This document shows positions 1 to 11,944 of a DNA stretch of 64,000 bases, piece after piece. The number at the start of each line of letters is the position of its first letter. Position 1 is the first letter of the stretch. Below the pieces are notes generated by a model that was given only the letters and a program-made list of their open reading frames with translations, was not told the DNA's origin and did not search any database. A program made the position numbers and the translations under genes. The stretch covers positions 99,982,893 to 100,046,892 of the forward strand of contig OY294044.1 of the NCBI GenBank assembly GCA_958510825.1. Direction: 5' to 3'. The stretch is from Brachypterus glaber (Eukaryota; Arthropoda; Insecta; Coleoptera; Kateretidae).

Positions 1-617
1 GGTCACTTTTACTTTTGTTCTGTACTTCTTGACTTCTTACAGAAGCTAAATAAGCAAATTTTCTTTTTTTTTTCGACGATTTTTAAAAGACCTGAAAAGA
101 ATTTACAATTCGTAAATTTGCAAATCGGTGTGCATCCATTCTGAAAACTTTAGTAAAACTAAACGTCTGTTAAGAAAAAATAAACAAAATAAATACTATT
201 TTGAAATATTTGCTTGCATTTAGTGTGAAACAAAAAAGAAGCATTATTAGCGGGCTAAATTAAGACGATATAAGCAGTATATGTTGGACCTAAAATAGTT
301 CATTTATAGCACGTTCTCAATTAAACCAATATAGACCATATATTTTCGACAAAAAGTTGGTCATTGTTAGGTCGTCCTAAATTTTATCAAATAAAGGCGT
401 ATATTATCGACCTAAAATAGTTTATTAATTTACCGGTGTTGTAAAATTTACGTTTTCAATGCCCAGCTTGATAAAACCTATTAATTAAAACCGCGCGCGG
501 CTGAGTTTGGAATGTTTTATCGCACCAAATATATACCAAAATGTTGGAAATTTTACGTAATTTATTTTTATTAGGGGTTGCATGTACGTAACTTCTTTCG
601 GAAACAAGAAAAATGGG

Positions 618-1338
618 AAATTTTCAGTTAACTGAAAAAGGCAATCGGCACACCCTGATAACACACTTCATCCTAAAGGTTTTTTAATCGTTCCCTTGAA
701 AAGGTTTTTAGCATAATGCTGTAAACATGCTAAGCATGTTATTAAAAGATGCACTGCTGTAGTAGTATAAGTACATACTCTAAACATTCTTAGCATGATT
801 AGAGTATTATGCTAAGGATACTCCCAAATACATATTCTTAAAATATTCTAATGGAATGTTTTTAGAATAGTAATATGGCCTCTATATTATTTTTTATTAG
901 GTTAGAATTACAAATATTCTTAAAATTACTGTTAATAACATAAGTTTTACCCTTAAGTAGTAGAAATGGATGTATTTTTATACATGTCCAAATTTATGAT
1001 ATCACTCCATGTTTGCGCATGCGCAATATTTAATGTTATTACTTAAATGCATCAAATAAGAATATTTTTATGTACCTACTTCTAAGAACATTCTTAACAT
1101 GCTTCTTAAAACATTCTTATTTGATACAGAGGCTTATAAGAAGCTTCTTAGGAACTCCTAGCACGATTAAAATGGTATCCTTTGCATTTCTTTAATCGTT
1201 CTTAGAATATCCTGAGCAAAATAGATATGCTTCTAAGAAACATGCTGTCCTTGGGGCTATTTATTTTAAGAATATCTTAGAAGGCTTTTGTGCTATCAGG
1301 GCAGGTGAGATTGCACTCACGCTAGCCGACGTGTGAAG
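618..1338 (-). repeat. tRNA-type SINE fragment split by a MITE
   Basis: The sequence just left of position 653 and just right of 1301 joins into a stretch that matches the SINE at 18.5-18.7 kb: the GGCAATCGGC tail segment followed by a GTGAG...CTCAC T-arm-like stem. The 649-bp MITE at 653-1301 has inserted between these parts and duplicated the dinucleotide CA. The tRNA-like A-box half is not recognisable here, because another element starts at 1341. This is a decayed, non-functional copy. Confidence 0.55.
653..1301 (+). mobile_element. MITE with CCCTGATA termini and 2-bp TSD (copy 1)
   Basis: The element begins CCCTGATAACACACTTCATC and ends with the inverse GTGCTATCAGGG. It is flanked by the dinucleotide CA on both sides (651-652 and 1302-1303). 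It has no coding capacity. The interior is packed with short palindromes such as AAGAATATTCTT and AGCATGCT. A second copy in opposite orientation lies at 3364-4483. The 2-bp duplication and TIR do not let me name a superfamily; TA-specific Tc1/mariner is excluded because the duplicated dinucleotides are CA and AG. Confidence 0.85.
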
Positions 1339-1340
1339 TA

Positions 1341-2251
1341 GGGGTGACCGAGGCTAGTTGTCGCAGGGGTAAGTTGTGCTTATATCTTAAAAAGTAAAAT
1401 ATTTTTCTGAGCCAAACCAAGATTAACCGCTGCGTTACAACAGTGCCATTTATCATTTGTAAACTTAAATGCAATAAATTAAAAGAACATCCAGATAAAC
1501 CAAAAAATGTAAAAATTAAAGAGCCCAGTAATTTTTTTGTGGTAAATATTTTTTCTTTTTGTTACTGATTTAAAACATTAAGATAAGAGAATTTTATGTA
1601 TAATAATAGTTTAAGGTGTATATTATTTGTTGATATTGTCATTTAGGAGTGTTTATTCGTTAATTAGAAAGTACTTGATACATAACGTAAAATTGACCAC
1701 TGGGGCTAGTTGTCGCATTTGGTTTGGGGCTAGTTGTCGCATGATCTGGAGATATGTTCATGGTATAACATTTCCTTTTTAGCATTTTTTTATTCAAAAC
1801 TGTCTAAAAAAGTGAAACTTTGTCGAATAGCAAATAAATTTGTTTATTAAATTATATTAAATTAAAAAAAAAATCAAAAAAATTTTATTTAATTATAAAG
1901 TTGGAAATTTTGGCACAAAAGTAAAAAGTTAGATAACAATCAGCTTGTGGAGAGGCACATGTCTTATTAGTTATTTATAATTTTTATAAATGCCTTTATA
2001 TTTCTTCAAAAAAAAAAATACTCGAAATGCCGCGACAACGTGCCCCGTGATGGGGCACGTTGTCGCAATTTTCAAGACTTCACAAAAAAAAATAACTCTA
2101 ATACCCTATAAATTTTTCCATGTTTTTTCTTTAGATAATGTTACTGAAACATGCAGCTAAAATTACCATTAGGTCAATAAAAAAAAAATACAAAAATAAA
2201 GGAAAAAACTGATTTTGAATGAAGAGTGCGACAATTAGCCCCGGTCACCCC
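1341..2251. mobile_element. TA-flanked TIR element with GTTGTCGCA repeats
   Basis: The left end GGGGTGACCGAGGCTAG and the inverse of the right end, GGGGTGACCGGGGCTAA, form terminal inverted repeats, flanked by TA (1339-1340 and 2252-2253). That fits a non-autonomous Tc1/mariner-like element of 911 bp. The motif GGGGCTAGTTGTCGCA recurs at 1351-1365, 1702-1717 and 1726-1741, and inverted at the right end. A perfect 15-bp stem with a 5-nt loop, GGGGCACGTTGTCGC and its inverse, sits at 2032-2066. No ORF of note. Confidence 0.75.
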
Positions 2252-2271
2252 TATATGAATTAGATGTCTTA

Positions 2272-2754
2272 AGGCGCCTTTTCAAGGAGCAATTTGTACG
2301 CAAGTTTGGTGCTATACAATTTTGTTGTTGCAAGAATAATTCAGTCACTGCGCATGCCTTCAGGCAAATTTGATGCTATTTTCGAGCCATCAAATTAAAA
2401 GTTATATTTTTCGACGATTTTGATGCAAAATTTATAGTTATTTTCGTGGAAATAGTTACTAAATCGATTTCTTTTCACTGGATATGTTAATTATTATTAT
2501 TATTAATAATAGGCCGGTCTGTCTAAATAAAAAGCTTCCTTAAAAAAGCAAATGATAGGTTATGTTTTTGTCAACAAATGCAGAGACACGTCAAAATTTC
2601 TGGTTGGCAGCATTGTTTAATTTGCAATATATAGCGTCAAACGTGCGTACAACTTGCTCCGTGAAAAGGCAAATGAATGTTTAATTATCCTCATCTGGCA
2701 GCAAACTTGCATAACACCAAACTTGCGTATAAATTGCTCCGTGAAAAGGCGCCT
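2272..2754. mobile_element. MITE with AGGCGCCTTTTC termini
   Basis: The left end AGGCGCCTTTTCAAGGAGCA and the inverted right end, AGGCGCCTTTTCACGGAGCA, are near-identical over about 40 bp. The right arm carries a second copy of the same motif (near 2645-2672), so it is a tandem duplication of the terminus. The flanking trinucleotides are TTA and ATA, so a TSD is not clear. Non-coding, about 480 bp. Confidence 0.7.
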
Positions 2755-3363
2755 ATAACCCGCTCGGCAGTACGCTACATTTTTTAAACATAAATCTAGA
2801 AAATGAATTTTTTAAATAATCAAAATCATACATACGTTTGCAGTGCACTGACCACATTAAATGAACCTGGTGATTTTATTTCTTTTTTTGCATAATAATT
2901 AGAATGCTTAATTTATTAATATTATTCTTTTTTTAAATGTACGTATGAAAATTTATTGCATTTTAAAAAATTCAATAAAAAAAAGTTAACCTTGACCTCA
3001 TAAAACAAAGAATCCTTCCTACCTGCTGAATTATTTGATTTGTTTGCATTTCTTGTACAGTCAAAATGTTTTTTTTTTCTGCCGATTTCCAAGATATATC
3101 TACTTGTATCACAGTCTGATTGGTGTCCCAATAAATAACCAAAAAATATCAAAATATTAAAATTCAAATCGAACCTCTTAGAATTTAGCGTTATAGCCTA
3201 GACATAAGTAAAAAATTCTACCTGGAAAGGACCACATACATTTCTTATAGGAAATGGCCTGCGGTTAAATTTGCTGAAATTTAAGTATGTTGTAGTTCTT
3301 AACCGACTGATTAAAAGTCTCCATTGGAACAAAGCTCCAAGTTTTAAAGTTTTCGTGCTAGAG
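2755..3363. other. Non-coding interval, no gene seen
   Basis: AT-rich sequence. The only long open frame, on the minus strand at 2922-3167, has no recognisable domain and low-complexity composition. The last 60 bases (3300-3363) belong to the dispersed repeat found again at 4997-5431, which the second CCCTGATA MITE has interrupted. Confidence 0.5.
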
Positions 3364-4483
3364 CCCTGATAGCACCAAAACCTTCTAAGAATATTCTTAA
3401 AATAAATAGCCGGAAGTACAGCATGCTTCTTAGAAGCATGTCTATTTTGCTCAGGATATTCTAAGAACGATTAAAGAAATGCAAAGGATACCGTTTTAAT
3501 CGTGCTGGGAGTTCCTAAGAAGGTCCTTAAAAGCCTCTGCATCAAATAAGAATGTTTTAAGAAGCATGTTAAGAATATTCTTAGAAGTAGGTACATGTAC
3601 TTTTAAGAATATTCTTAGCATGCTTCTAAAAATATTCTAATTTGATGCATTTAAGTAATAATATTGAATATTGCGCATGCGCAAACAAAGTAGGTAGGCG
3701 TTTCAGAATTCTGCATTAATGTAGTTTTTCTCTTTCTTTCAATTTTATTTTATAATACTCTATCCTTTTTATGGAGTGATATCATAAATTTGGACATGGC
3801 GAAAATTTTTACATCTTTGTGATAAACCTAATAATTAAAGTATATAAAAATCTTTAGATATAGCATCCATCAGGTAAGATTCATATGGGATATGCAGTTT
3901 TACTGTGAAAGTAAACTTTGTACCAAACATAAAAATCATGCGCCACACAAAAATCCAATGTTTAGAGAAAAAAATAGTAAATAATTATCATTTCAAAAAA
4001 TAATAATTTTAATTTTTTGTCTAAAACTATATAATAATGACTTTATGTCTAAAAATACATCCATTTCTACTACTACTACGGTAAAACTTATGTTATTAAC
4101 TACAATTTTAAGAATATTTGTAATTCTAACCTAATAAAATAAAAATAATATAACGCCATATTACTATTCTAAAACCATTCCCATTAGAATATTTTAAGAA
4201 TATGTATTTGAGCATATTCTTAACAAATACTCTAATTATGCTTAGCATGTGCACTATAGCATTATTCTAAAAATATTCCCATTAGAATATTTTAAGAATA
4301 TGTATTGGGAATATTCTTAGCAAAATACTCTAATCATGCTAAGAATGTTTAGAGTAGAAGCACTTATGCTACTACAGCAGTGCACCTTTTAAGAACATGC
4401 TTAGCATGTTTACAGCATTATGCTAAGAACCTTTTCAAGGGAATGATTAAAAAACCTTCTTAGGATGAAGTGTGTTATCAGGG
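3364..4483 (-). mobile_element. MITE with CCCTGATA termini and 2-bp TSD (copy 2)
   Basis: This is the reverse-oriented, longer relative (1120 bp) of the element at 653-1301. It starts CCCTGATAGCACC and ends GTGTGTTATCAGGG-like, with AG on both sides (3362-3363 and 4484-4485). The uninterrupted target is present nearby: GTGCTAGAGCTTAACAAA at about 5048-5066 matches the two flanks joined with a single AG. It is rich in AGAATATTCTT and GCATGC palindromes and has extra internal sequence relative to copy 1. Confidence 0.87.
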
Positions 4484-4996
4484 AGCTTAACAAAAATGGC
4501 ATTTTGCAGATACATCTCTGATATAACTCCTGAACGAAACAACATTTTTAGATGTAACTTGAACTGAGTTACTAAGTTAGAATAATAAGAACTTTATTTT
4601 AGAAGTCAGTGGAGTACGAAAAAAAATATATATATTTTTATTTTCCCCTTTTTACCTAATTGTTGAGACACTACTGACTTTTTTAAGAGTTCAATATATT
4701 AAGCGATATTGGGGGCTTATACTTTACATAATTTAAGCAGTGTCGTTCTTCTTTTATATTTTATTTAAAAAGTTACCCTTTTTGTCTACGGCACTGCTTA
4801 AACTGTGATGACTGAGGTTTTTCGATGTAATAAGTAATCTAAATCCGTAAAAACGAATGACTATTTAGTTTATTGTTTTTTAATTTGCACAATAAAAAGT
4901 TATAAGCCTAAACTGGCAAAAAAATGCATAAATCAATTTATTTTTTTTATAATCGGTTAAATTTTCTAAAATTAAATTATGTTTTAGAGTTTAACA

Positions 4997-5431
4997 CACT
5001 GGTCAAAAATCTCCACATGCACAAAGCTCTAAGTCTTATAGTTTTTGTGCTAGAGCTTAACAAATATGGCAAAATGGGTTTCAACAGATCTACCTTAAAC
5101 TGAGTTACTAAGAATAATTACAACAACAACAACTTCATTTTAGAAGCCAGTGGCGTCCGAAAAAAGGGGTTTATTTTTTAATTTTTCCATGTTTACTTAA
5201 TTTCTGAGACGCTACTGAATTTTTAAGGGTTAAATATTTTGTACGATTTTGGGTACACATACTTTACCTGATTTGGAAGGTAGCGTCCCTACTTTGTTTT
5301 TTATTTAAAATATCTTGTTTCTTTCTAAAGTTTTATGCAATGGTAAATCCGTTAAAAGCCATTTTTGTTAAGCTCTAGCACAAAAACTATAAGACTTAGA
5401 GCTTTGTGGCCGTGGAGACTTTTTATCAGTG
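4997..5431. repeat. Foldback repeat with CACTGGTCAAAAATCTCC-type arms
   Basis: The left arm from 4997 and right arm ending at 5431 are inverted copies of about 75 bp and include the shared segment AGTTTTTGTGCTAGAGCTTA. A related direct copy occupies 3300-3363 plus 4484-4800, interrupted by a MITE. No TSD is obvious and no coding sequence is present. Confidence 0.6.
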
Positions 5432-5669
5432 AGGTTATCTCTAAAACATAATTTAATTTTAGCCAATTGTATTGTCATCAGAGATAAGCATGTGTACCGA
5501 ATTTCAGCTCTCTACGTTTATTTTAAGTGGGTGAAACAGAGATGGGGTAAACTTAGCCTTATACGCGTATGAGGGTGATGGGAAGATAAAGGGGGATGTA
5601 AAATGTATTTTAAAATTTTATTATCACTGGATGAGTATGTAACCTAATTTTAGTTGTATATAAAATTGT

Positions 5670-5968
5670 ATTGTCAGCAGACATAAAAAAGTTTGGGGCA
5701 AATTTGTGTTAAGCCTAATACATTTTTCCGTCTAGGGATGCCTCTGGATAAATTAAAAAAAAATAATTAACATAACCTTATTGCCCTTATTAATACTAGT
5801 ATACATGCAAAAGCTCGTCGCTCTAGCTTAAAGGGTACAATTATAATTTTAAAGTGCCGTAGCTCCCTTAGGGCTTATTTGCAGAGCAACCTTTATGGAA
5901 CTTTTTTTGATGTTTTTGGATGCAGAATCAACTCTTAAATTTTATCATGCCAGTTATTGATCACCCTG
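5670..5968. mobile_element. Truncated mariner-like MITE (CAGGGTGATC family)
   Basis: It ends with the inverse of CAGGGTGATCAATAACTGGC followed by TA, and shares its body with complete copies at 44627-45554 and 51109-51813. The left part is missing. A separate TACAGGGTGGTTTATTTATC terminus begins at about 5977, immediately after, and may be the edge of another TA-flanked element whose far end I could not find. Confidence 0.6.
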
Positions 5969-5977
5969 TATAACATA

Positions 5978-7780
5978 CAGGGTGGTTTATTTATCAGGAC
6001 AATCAGGATTTTAGACTTTTAAGTTAAAACATTTTAATAGCTTTAGATAGATATATAAAAAAAGTTTTAAACAGAAGTTATGAGCTTAAAGGGAGCACAT
6101 ATGGTGTATATTTGATGTTTAGAAGGCACGATGGTGGCATGGGGCACAGAGGGGAACATTTTTTAAATGGAAAGGGCGGAGGTGTGATAAATCAAACGAA
6201 ACAAACGAAACGAAAACAAGAACATTTCTGAGAGAAGTAAAGTTTTACGATAAGATCCTGAGTTTTGTGTACTCGAACGAAAAAGTCCAAACGAGACAAG
6301 AAACGTTCTTATTTTGCCACCCGTCTAGAAAGGGTACCCGTTTCAGCTTGTTAGGATTGATAAACAAAAGTTCGTAGGTTTCAAATAAGCCAGCACGTTG
6401 TGTCATAATAATAATATGAAGATGTAGTAAACATTAAGACGCATTGTAGTAAGTTTTTATAATATCACAGTATTAAATACAAAATATCGCGATATAAATA
6501 AAAAATATGTGTTTTATGAATAATAACAAGTCGAGAAGATGTGTAATGCTTCATATCCCTTAGTATACTATTTACAGTTTAAAAAAACGCAAAATAAAAT
6601 ATTTACAGTTAAAACGCAAAATAAAATATTCCCAGGCCTAGTTTAAAAAAAATCAAATTTTTACAAAAGATTTTTTTTTTATTAAAAAAAAAATATTGAA
6701 AAAAATTTTTTTAAAAAAAATCAAAAAAAATATTTTTCAAAAAAAAAAAAATATAATTTTTCGAAAAACGAAAAGTTAAAAAAAATACATGGCTTTTTCT
6801 TTTTTTTTTAAGTTTAACCTCCTATAACTTTTTTGTTTTTAGGGGAATTATTTTCAAAATAGGGATCTTCATCTCATAAAACTTGAATTTTCCTGAAGAT
6901 TTCGATTGGTTCTCGAGTTATCGTGTCCACAAAAAAACGTGACATCGGACGGACGGACAGACGGACATTTTCAAAGTTCTTTTATTTTTTCATGAAACAT
7001 TTGTATCCAAGAATATTTTGTCTAGAACGTTTTTTTGGCGATTTTGGAAAATTCTACCGTATTAGACTATTCTAGCGCTTTTTTAAAGTGTTTATTTTCT
7101 TTATTGTAATTCAAAAACAACAATATGCATTTTTAGTAGATCTCCCTAGGTCGTGTAATAATGTAATTTTACTATCATTGAATAAAGACATTTGCCTACC
7201 ATCGCAGTCAAAAACTTATAAAAAATATTGCTTTTTTTTTCTTCAAATTCTCTCACCAAAAGGTTAACTTTACAAATTTAAGTTGGGATTTTTTTTTTTT
7301 TTTTGGTAAAAGTCGGGGTGAGATAAGGGAACTAAAGGCTGTTATTTTGTGAAACCGTTCGCTTAATAATAATCATATACAAAAAAAAAATTATAAAATA
7401 TTCTTTTTTTTAATTTTTAAAAATTTTATTTATTTTATTTTTTGCAAAGTCAAATTATTTGATGAAAAAAGCTTAAAATTAAACATTATTTCCTTACCTA
7501 TATAAATAACTTTGCACTAAAAACCACAGGTACACAGTTTTTTAATTTAAATAGTCCCAAACACACGTTATTTTTCAATAGTCCTTTTAAAAAAATCGCA
7601 AAAGCACAGGTATCGCGATATATCGTTCGTGGTATTATCTGTATATGCAACAAGGTAGGTAAAGCGTGCTTTCTTTATACGGGCGCCCCACCAATGCCCG
7701 CTTCTCAAAACCACAATCTTAATTCCAAATGTAAATAATCGTTCAATTAGGTATAATAATAATTATTATTATTAAAGCCA
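5978..7780. repeat. Low-complexity interval holding a dispersed repeat (family Z)
   Basis: About 6520-6975 is repeated, in the same orientation, at 30395-30905. Both carry AACAAGTCG(A/T)GAAGAT, long homopolymer-rich A and T tracts, then CGTGACATCGGAC followed by ACGGACGGACAGACGG-type tetramer repeats. Shorter matches to its start (AACAAGTCGTGGAGAT-like) occur at about 33572-33590 (inverted) and 37320. The rest of the interval is AT-rich and I see no gene. Confidence 0.55.
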
Positions 7781-7784
7781 CATT

Positions 7785-8530
7785 TTTGCTTTCGCATTTT
7801 GAAAATTTTCAAAATTTCGGAAAGCCTTTTATTCGTGCAAAAATTTTCAATTTTTTTTTTGCGTATTTGTCGGTCGATCGGTCGGTCGATCGTTCTGTCC
7901 GGGAAAATCTTTTATCCACGACAACTTGAGAACGCTTTAAGCTATAGACTTGAAATTTGGCATACAGGTATGTTGCCAAAAGTTCTCGCTCGAGATTTTG
8001 CTAAACATTGGGGTGGGGCAAGGGGGGAAATAGGGTAAATACAATAATTTTTCACAAAAATTTCAAAATTGCTATATAGGGGTTTTTGAGGTTGCTGAAA
8101 TTAAACATGATAATAAAAAAATTCTAACTCCACCCCATGGAGGTGGGGGGGGGGGGAAATATTTTTAAATATTTTCAATATTTTCGTCAAAATTGGTATA
8201 TAGGAGTCTTTTAGAACGACGAAACTGAATTAAATAGTAACATTTTCCCAAGTCCACCCTCTAAGGGGTGGGGGGTAGTTTTTGTGTGTGTATATAGGAG
8301 TTTTTGAGGTTGCTAAAAGTAAATCTGATAATAAAAAAATCCAACTTCGCCCCCTTAGGGGCGGGGGGTAGTTTTCGTGAAAATTGATGTAAAGGGGTTT
8401 TTGAGGTAGCTAAAAGTGAATCTGATAATAAAAAAAATCTAACTCAACCCCCTGGAGGATGGGGGTAGTTTTGGTGAAAATTTGTATATTGGGGTTTTTG
8501 AGGTTGCTGATAATAAAAAATCCATTTAAA
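7785..8530 (+). repeat. Dispersed repeat family Y, copy with internal tandem array
   Basis: The core contains TTTTGAAAATTTTCAAAATT, a GGTCGATCGGTCGGTCGATC run, GTTCTGTCCGGGAAAATC and GAAATTTGGCATACAGGTAT. It is followed by about five roughly 100-bp units, each with a TATAGGGGTTTTTGAGG-like segment, CTGATAATAAAAA and a C-run/G-run pair. Related cores occur on the same strand near 39414, 50460, 61145 and 62485. The 79-residue ORF over the core is an artefact of the repeat. I do not recognise the family. Confidence 0.7.
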
Positions 8531-8717
8531 GCGCCGAGGTGAAAAATGGGAAAGCGATTTTACTGGGCAGTGTATTTTTATTTTATATGCGTTTGTTTAT
8601 TTCATTTGCCATCTACTACAATAACTAATTATTATATTTTATAAATACTTAAGTTAATATAAAACAAAAACTAAATATAAAAAATAAAAATATAAAAAAT
8701 TGCATTCAAACCTGCCT

Positions 8718-11010
8718 CATCCTTCAGTGCCCAATACTGAGGCCGCATTCCCCCTTTGGACGGCCATGCTTATCCTCTGAGTGATGTAGTTTTTTTCCTT
8801 TTTTTGCAAGTAATATTTTTACTTATTTCAAACACAAGCTTTTTGGCTTCCTCACCCCAAGGACCAAAAGTTGCCACCGCATAGGGTACAAACAAAAAAC
8901 GGTCCTTTAGCTCCTCATATAGACGATTTTTATCGTTTTCTGCTAAACCTGCAGCCTCACCCGCTTTTTCGGAAGTTTGTTTGACGTAGGAACCAGCTAA
9001 GGTGTACTTGCAAGTAGCATCCCAAAGCAAAGCCTTTCCATATTTCCAGGAAATCATAGATATTCCATCTACCAGCTTTCCATCACCAGGACATAAGCCA
9101 GGCGGTTCTAATACAGCGGGAAATTCTGCTGTGATTAGAGACCGCTTAGCAATATCGTTGATCATCCTGTGTCTAGACAGCCGACCAGCACTTTTTATGT
9201 AGCTTAGCCCGTGAAGGCCATAATTATCAACTGTTTCGCCGCAAGTGCAGGTGTGCTAATGACAAACTGGAAGACCAGCTCTCAAGGCAATGGAAATGCG
9301 GAAAGTGGAATTATCTAAAAAATTCCCTAGAGAGTCAGAAGGTAGAGCATGTAGTCAGGCACTGCTTTCAGGAGTCTGAAGAGCTAAAAGACGTGACCTA
9401 TTTGTGGAATTTTCACATCCCAAAAAAAGATCACTTGGGAGGACTTAACAAAAAATTAGACCAAACAAAACATTAAATCAAAATCCTTCTGTCTCTTTGG
9501 TAAATGATCTGAAAAGTTTTGTAACGTACACATATTACGCCGCGAATTTAAAGCTAAGTTTAGATCCGAATCTAATGGATAATATATTTTAAGGAAGAAT
9601 ATTTTCGAGTAATCTAGAAAGATCGCTAACGGAGCCGAGAATAGCGGAAGCGGAAAGAGAATATGAGTCGCGAATACCTAGATCACCAAGTTTGGTAGGT
9701 AAAGTGCTTTGTAGCCACCTAGTTTTATCGATGTTGCAATTTATTATACTTTCTAAGGTATTTTTTAAAATAGTGTCGTATTTTAAAAAGTAATTTTGGT
9801 CCTTCCAACATGGTGCGCAACGTATACGTATACGCGTATACGCGTAGTAGATAAGATATACATGGAATAGAAAAGGAATGTTTAAGCCAAAAATAGGCAG
9901 TATGGTGGTATTAAGTAGTTTTAAATTATTGGAAAAGCGATTTAAATAAGCAATTTTTAAGTTTAATGTTCCAGTAATTTCATTGTTCGAATAAGGGCAA
10001 GCTAGTAAATTGAAAGAATCGAGGCAACTCGAGGCAACTGCGCTAAATTTGGAATAAATAAAGGAATAATCTTGATTTGATGAGATTACAGAAAGTTCAT
10101 ATTTTTTAAAATTAAGTTTTAGACCTATTTCTGAGCTTAGATTTATGATTTTTTTTAAATCGTTTAAAACTGTATCCGGATTTCCCGCAATAGTTCCATC
10201 ATCTAGATACCATAAATTTATTTCAGACAATAATGATGCTATTGGATGAATAGCTAAATAGCTAAACAGAATAAAGGAGGCCCAAGAGGGTCACCTTGTT
10301 GGACGCCTCTTTGTAAAAAAAATACAGCGATCACCAAAAGAAAGAAATAAAGGACCTTTATAGCATTGGGAAATAAAAGAAAAAACTCGAGACAAAATTC
10401 TTTAGTCCTTAATAAAATAACACCTCTATCAACCAAGGTGAAGACGTTTATAAAATCTAGTTTAAGAATAACCTTATCAGACATATGTTTAATGTTGATA
10501 TAACGACGAACTGCATGTGAAGCTGCCTCAGCTCCACATTTTGTCCCGAAACCTAATTGATGTAGTCGAAAAAAGTTACCTTAACCATCACAAATACGCG
10601 AACACACCACTTTGACTAATAAACGCCGAAGACAGAAACCAACAGCTATTGGTCGTATACCACCATCCTTTTAGTTAAACGCGCAGAGGTTGACACCATA
10701 AAAAATAGGACAAATTTCGTAGGTTTTATTTGGTTCGATTTATATAGGTCTAATAATAAATTTAGTGGTACAAATGTATTCTTCTTCCATAGCCCTAAAC
10801 TTTCCTTTACCAAAGATGTTAAGGAAGACTTTTTATTTAATTTTGATTTGGCAGGGACTCGTAAAACAGCATATGGGAATAAAAAGTGTTACCCAGGAAT
10901 AAAAATCGTAAGAAGAAACGCACTTATTAAGTAATATGATAAGTTCTTCGGCTATAGTTGACCTGGCTCCTTTTGGTATTCGTTTTTTAACAGGGACTGA
11001 TGATTTAATT
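8718..11010 (-). pseudogene. Decayed non-LTR retrotransposon ORF, RT plus restriction-like endonuclease type
   Basis: Read from high to low coordinate the segments line up in the order of one known multidomain family. A VKKRIPKGARSTIAEEL-like segment lies at about 10990-10940, then KDGGIRPIAVGF (about 10660) and LGFGTKCGAEAA-SHAVRR (about 10560-10510). These are followed by the LKLDFINVF and GVQQGDPLGP reverse transcriptase motifs and the catalytic YLDDG (about 10205-10190). Next come a zinc-knuckle-like CTCG...HGLS...SAGR...RH (9250-9180) and EPPGLCPGDGKLVDG...LLWDAT, which resembles a PD-(D/E)xK endonuclease core. The frame is broken by in-frame stops at 9355-9357 and 9256-9258, further breaks upstream (for instance before KDGG and near 9589), and a frameshift at about 8773. 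The natural end is the stop at 8718-8720. The domain layout resembles endonuclease-type LINEs of the R2/R4 kind; exact clade not assigned. Inactive. Confidence 0.8.
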
Positions 11011-11039
11011 GTTGAGATTTAATCCAAAATTGATAAGTT

Positions 11040-11940
11040 ATTTAAATTTTTAATAATTCTTTATTTTTTACGTGTATTCTAGTTATATGTACTTTGAGGC
11101 TTCTTTGAGTGGGGTATTTTCTTTAACAAAACTTACATTGTGATTCTATTCTGGAATTTTGAGTGAATAGTTCTTCAGATAAAATTGAAGTATCTTGCTG
11201 TTTTTAATTATGATTGTATTTAGAAGCTGCAGCTTCGCGTTTATCTCGCTGACTAATGGTCAAATTTTTTATTAAATTTCTCGTTCTTCCACTGTTAAGG
11301 TATTTTAAGGGAAATATTCTTCATCTGAAGAACTTTCCTTAAATGTCAAGATTTTTGACAATCCCAAATATTTTTAACTTTTTCGCCATAAAAAAGGCAC
11401 TAAATATAAAAAACTTTCTTTCTTCGTTAGTAAAAATGTATAAATAAAATGGTAAAGGATTTTTCTTGAAATAAAAACTTATTTTTCTTTAAAAAATGGT
11501 AAAATATTTAGATAGTAAATAAAATGACTATGAGAATATTGATATATATTTTTTTAATTTAAACATTTTTGCTATTGAACGGTACCATTTGGCTTTCACA
11601 CCATTAAAAAAATATGTATTATATGCGCATATAAGAATGATCCTTTTTTTCAACTATCACAATATCGATTTCAACCAATAAGAAAAACAAGGCATAACCA
11701 TAAAGACGCAAAAAATATTTTAAGGGTTTTTCGTGCTCTATATGTTATAAAAATAATAAATAGAAAATGTTTACGTGATTATGGCCTTAGAATCATAAAG
11801 TTCTATGTCCAATTTTTTTAGTGTTATAATGTTTAATGTTTTTATAAATTATAGAGTTGGTTTATTAAAAGTAATGGTTAAAAATAATGTTATTATTAAT
11901 TTATAATACGTTTGAATTTTTCTTTAATCCTATTTTTAAA
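11040..11940. other. AT-rich interval without a gene
   Basis: No open frame with recognisable features. The 5' untranslated part of the minus-strand retrotransposon probably extends into its first bases, but I cannot place the boundary. Confidence 0.4.
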
Positions 11941-11944
11941 ATAT

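Noticed and set aside
9002..9202. Plus-strand 66-codon ORF
   Set aside because: Antisense to the endonuclease region of the minus-strand LINE.
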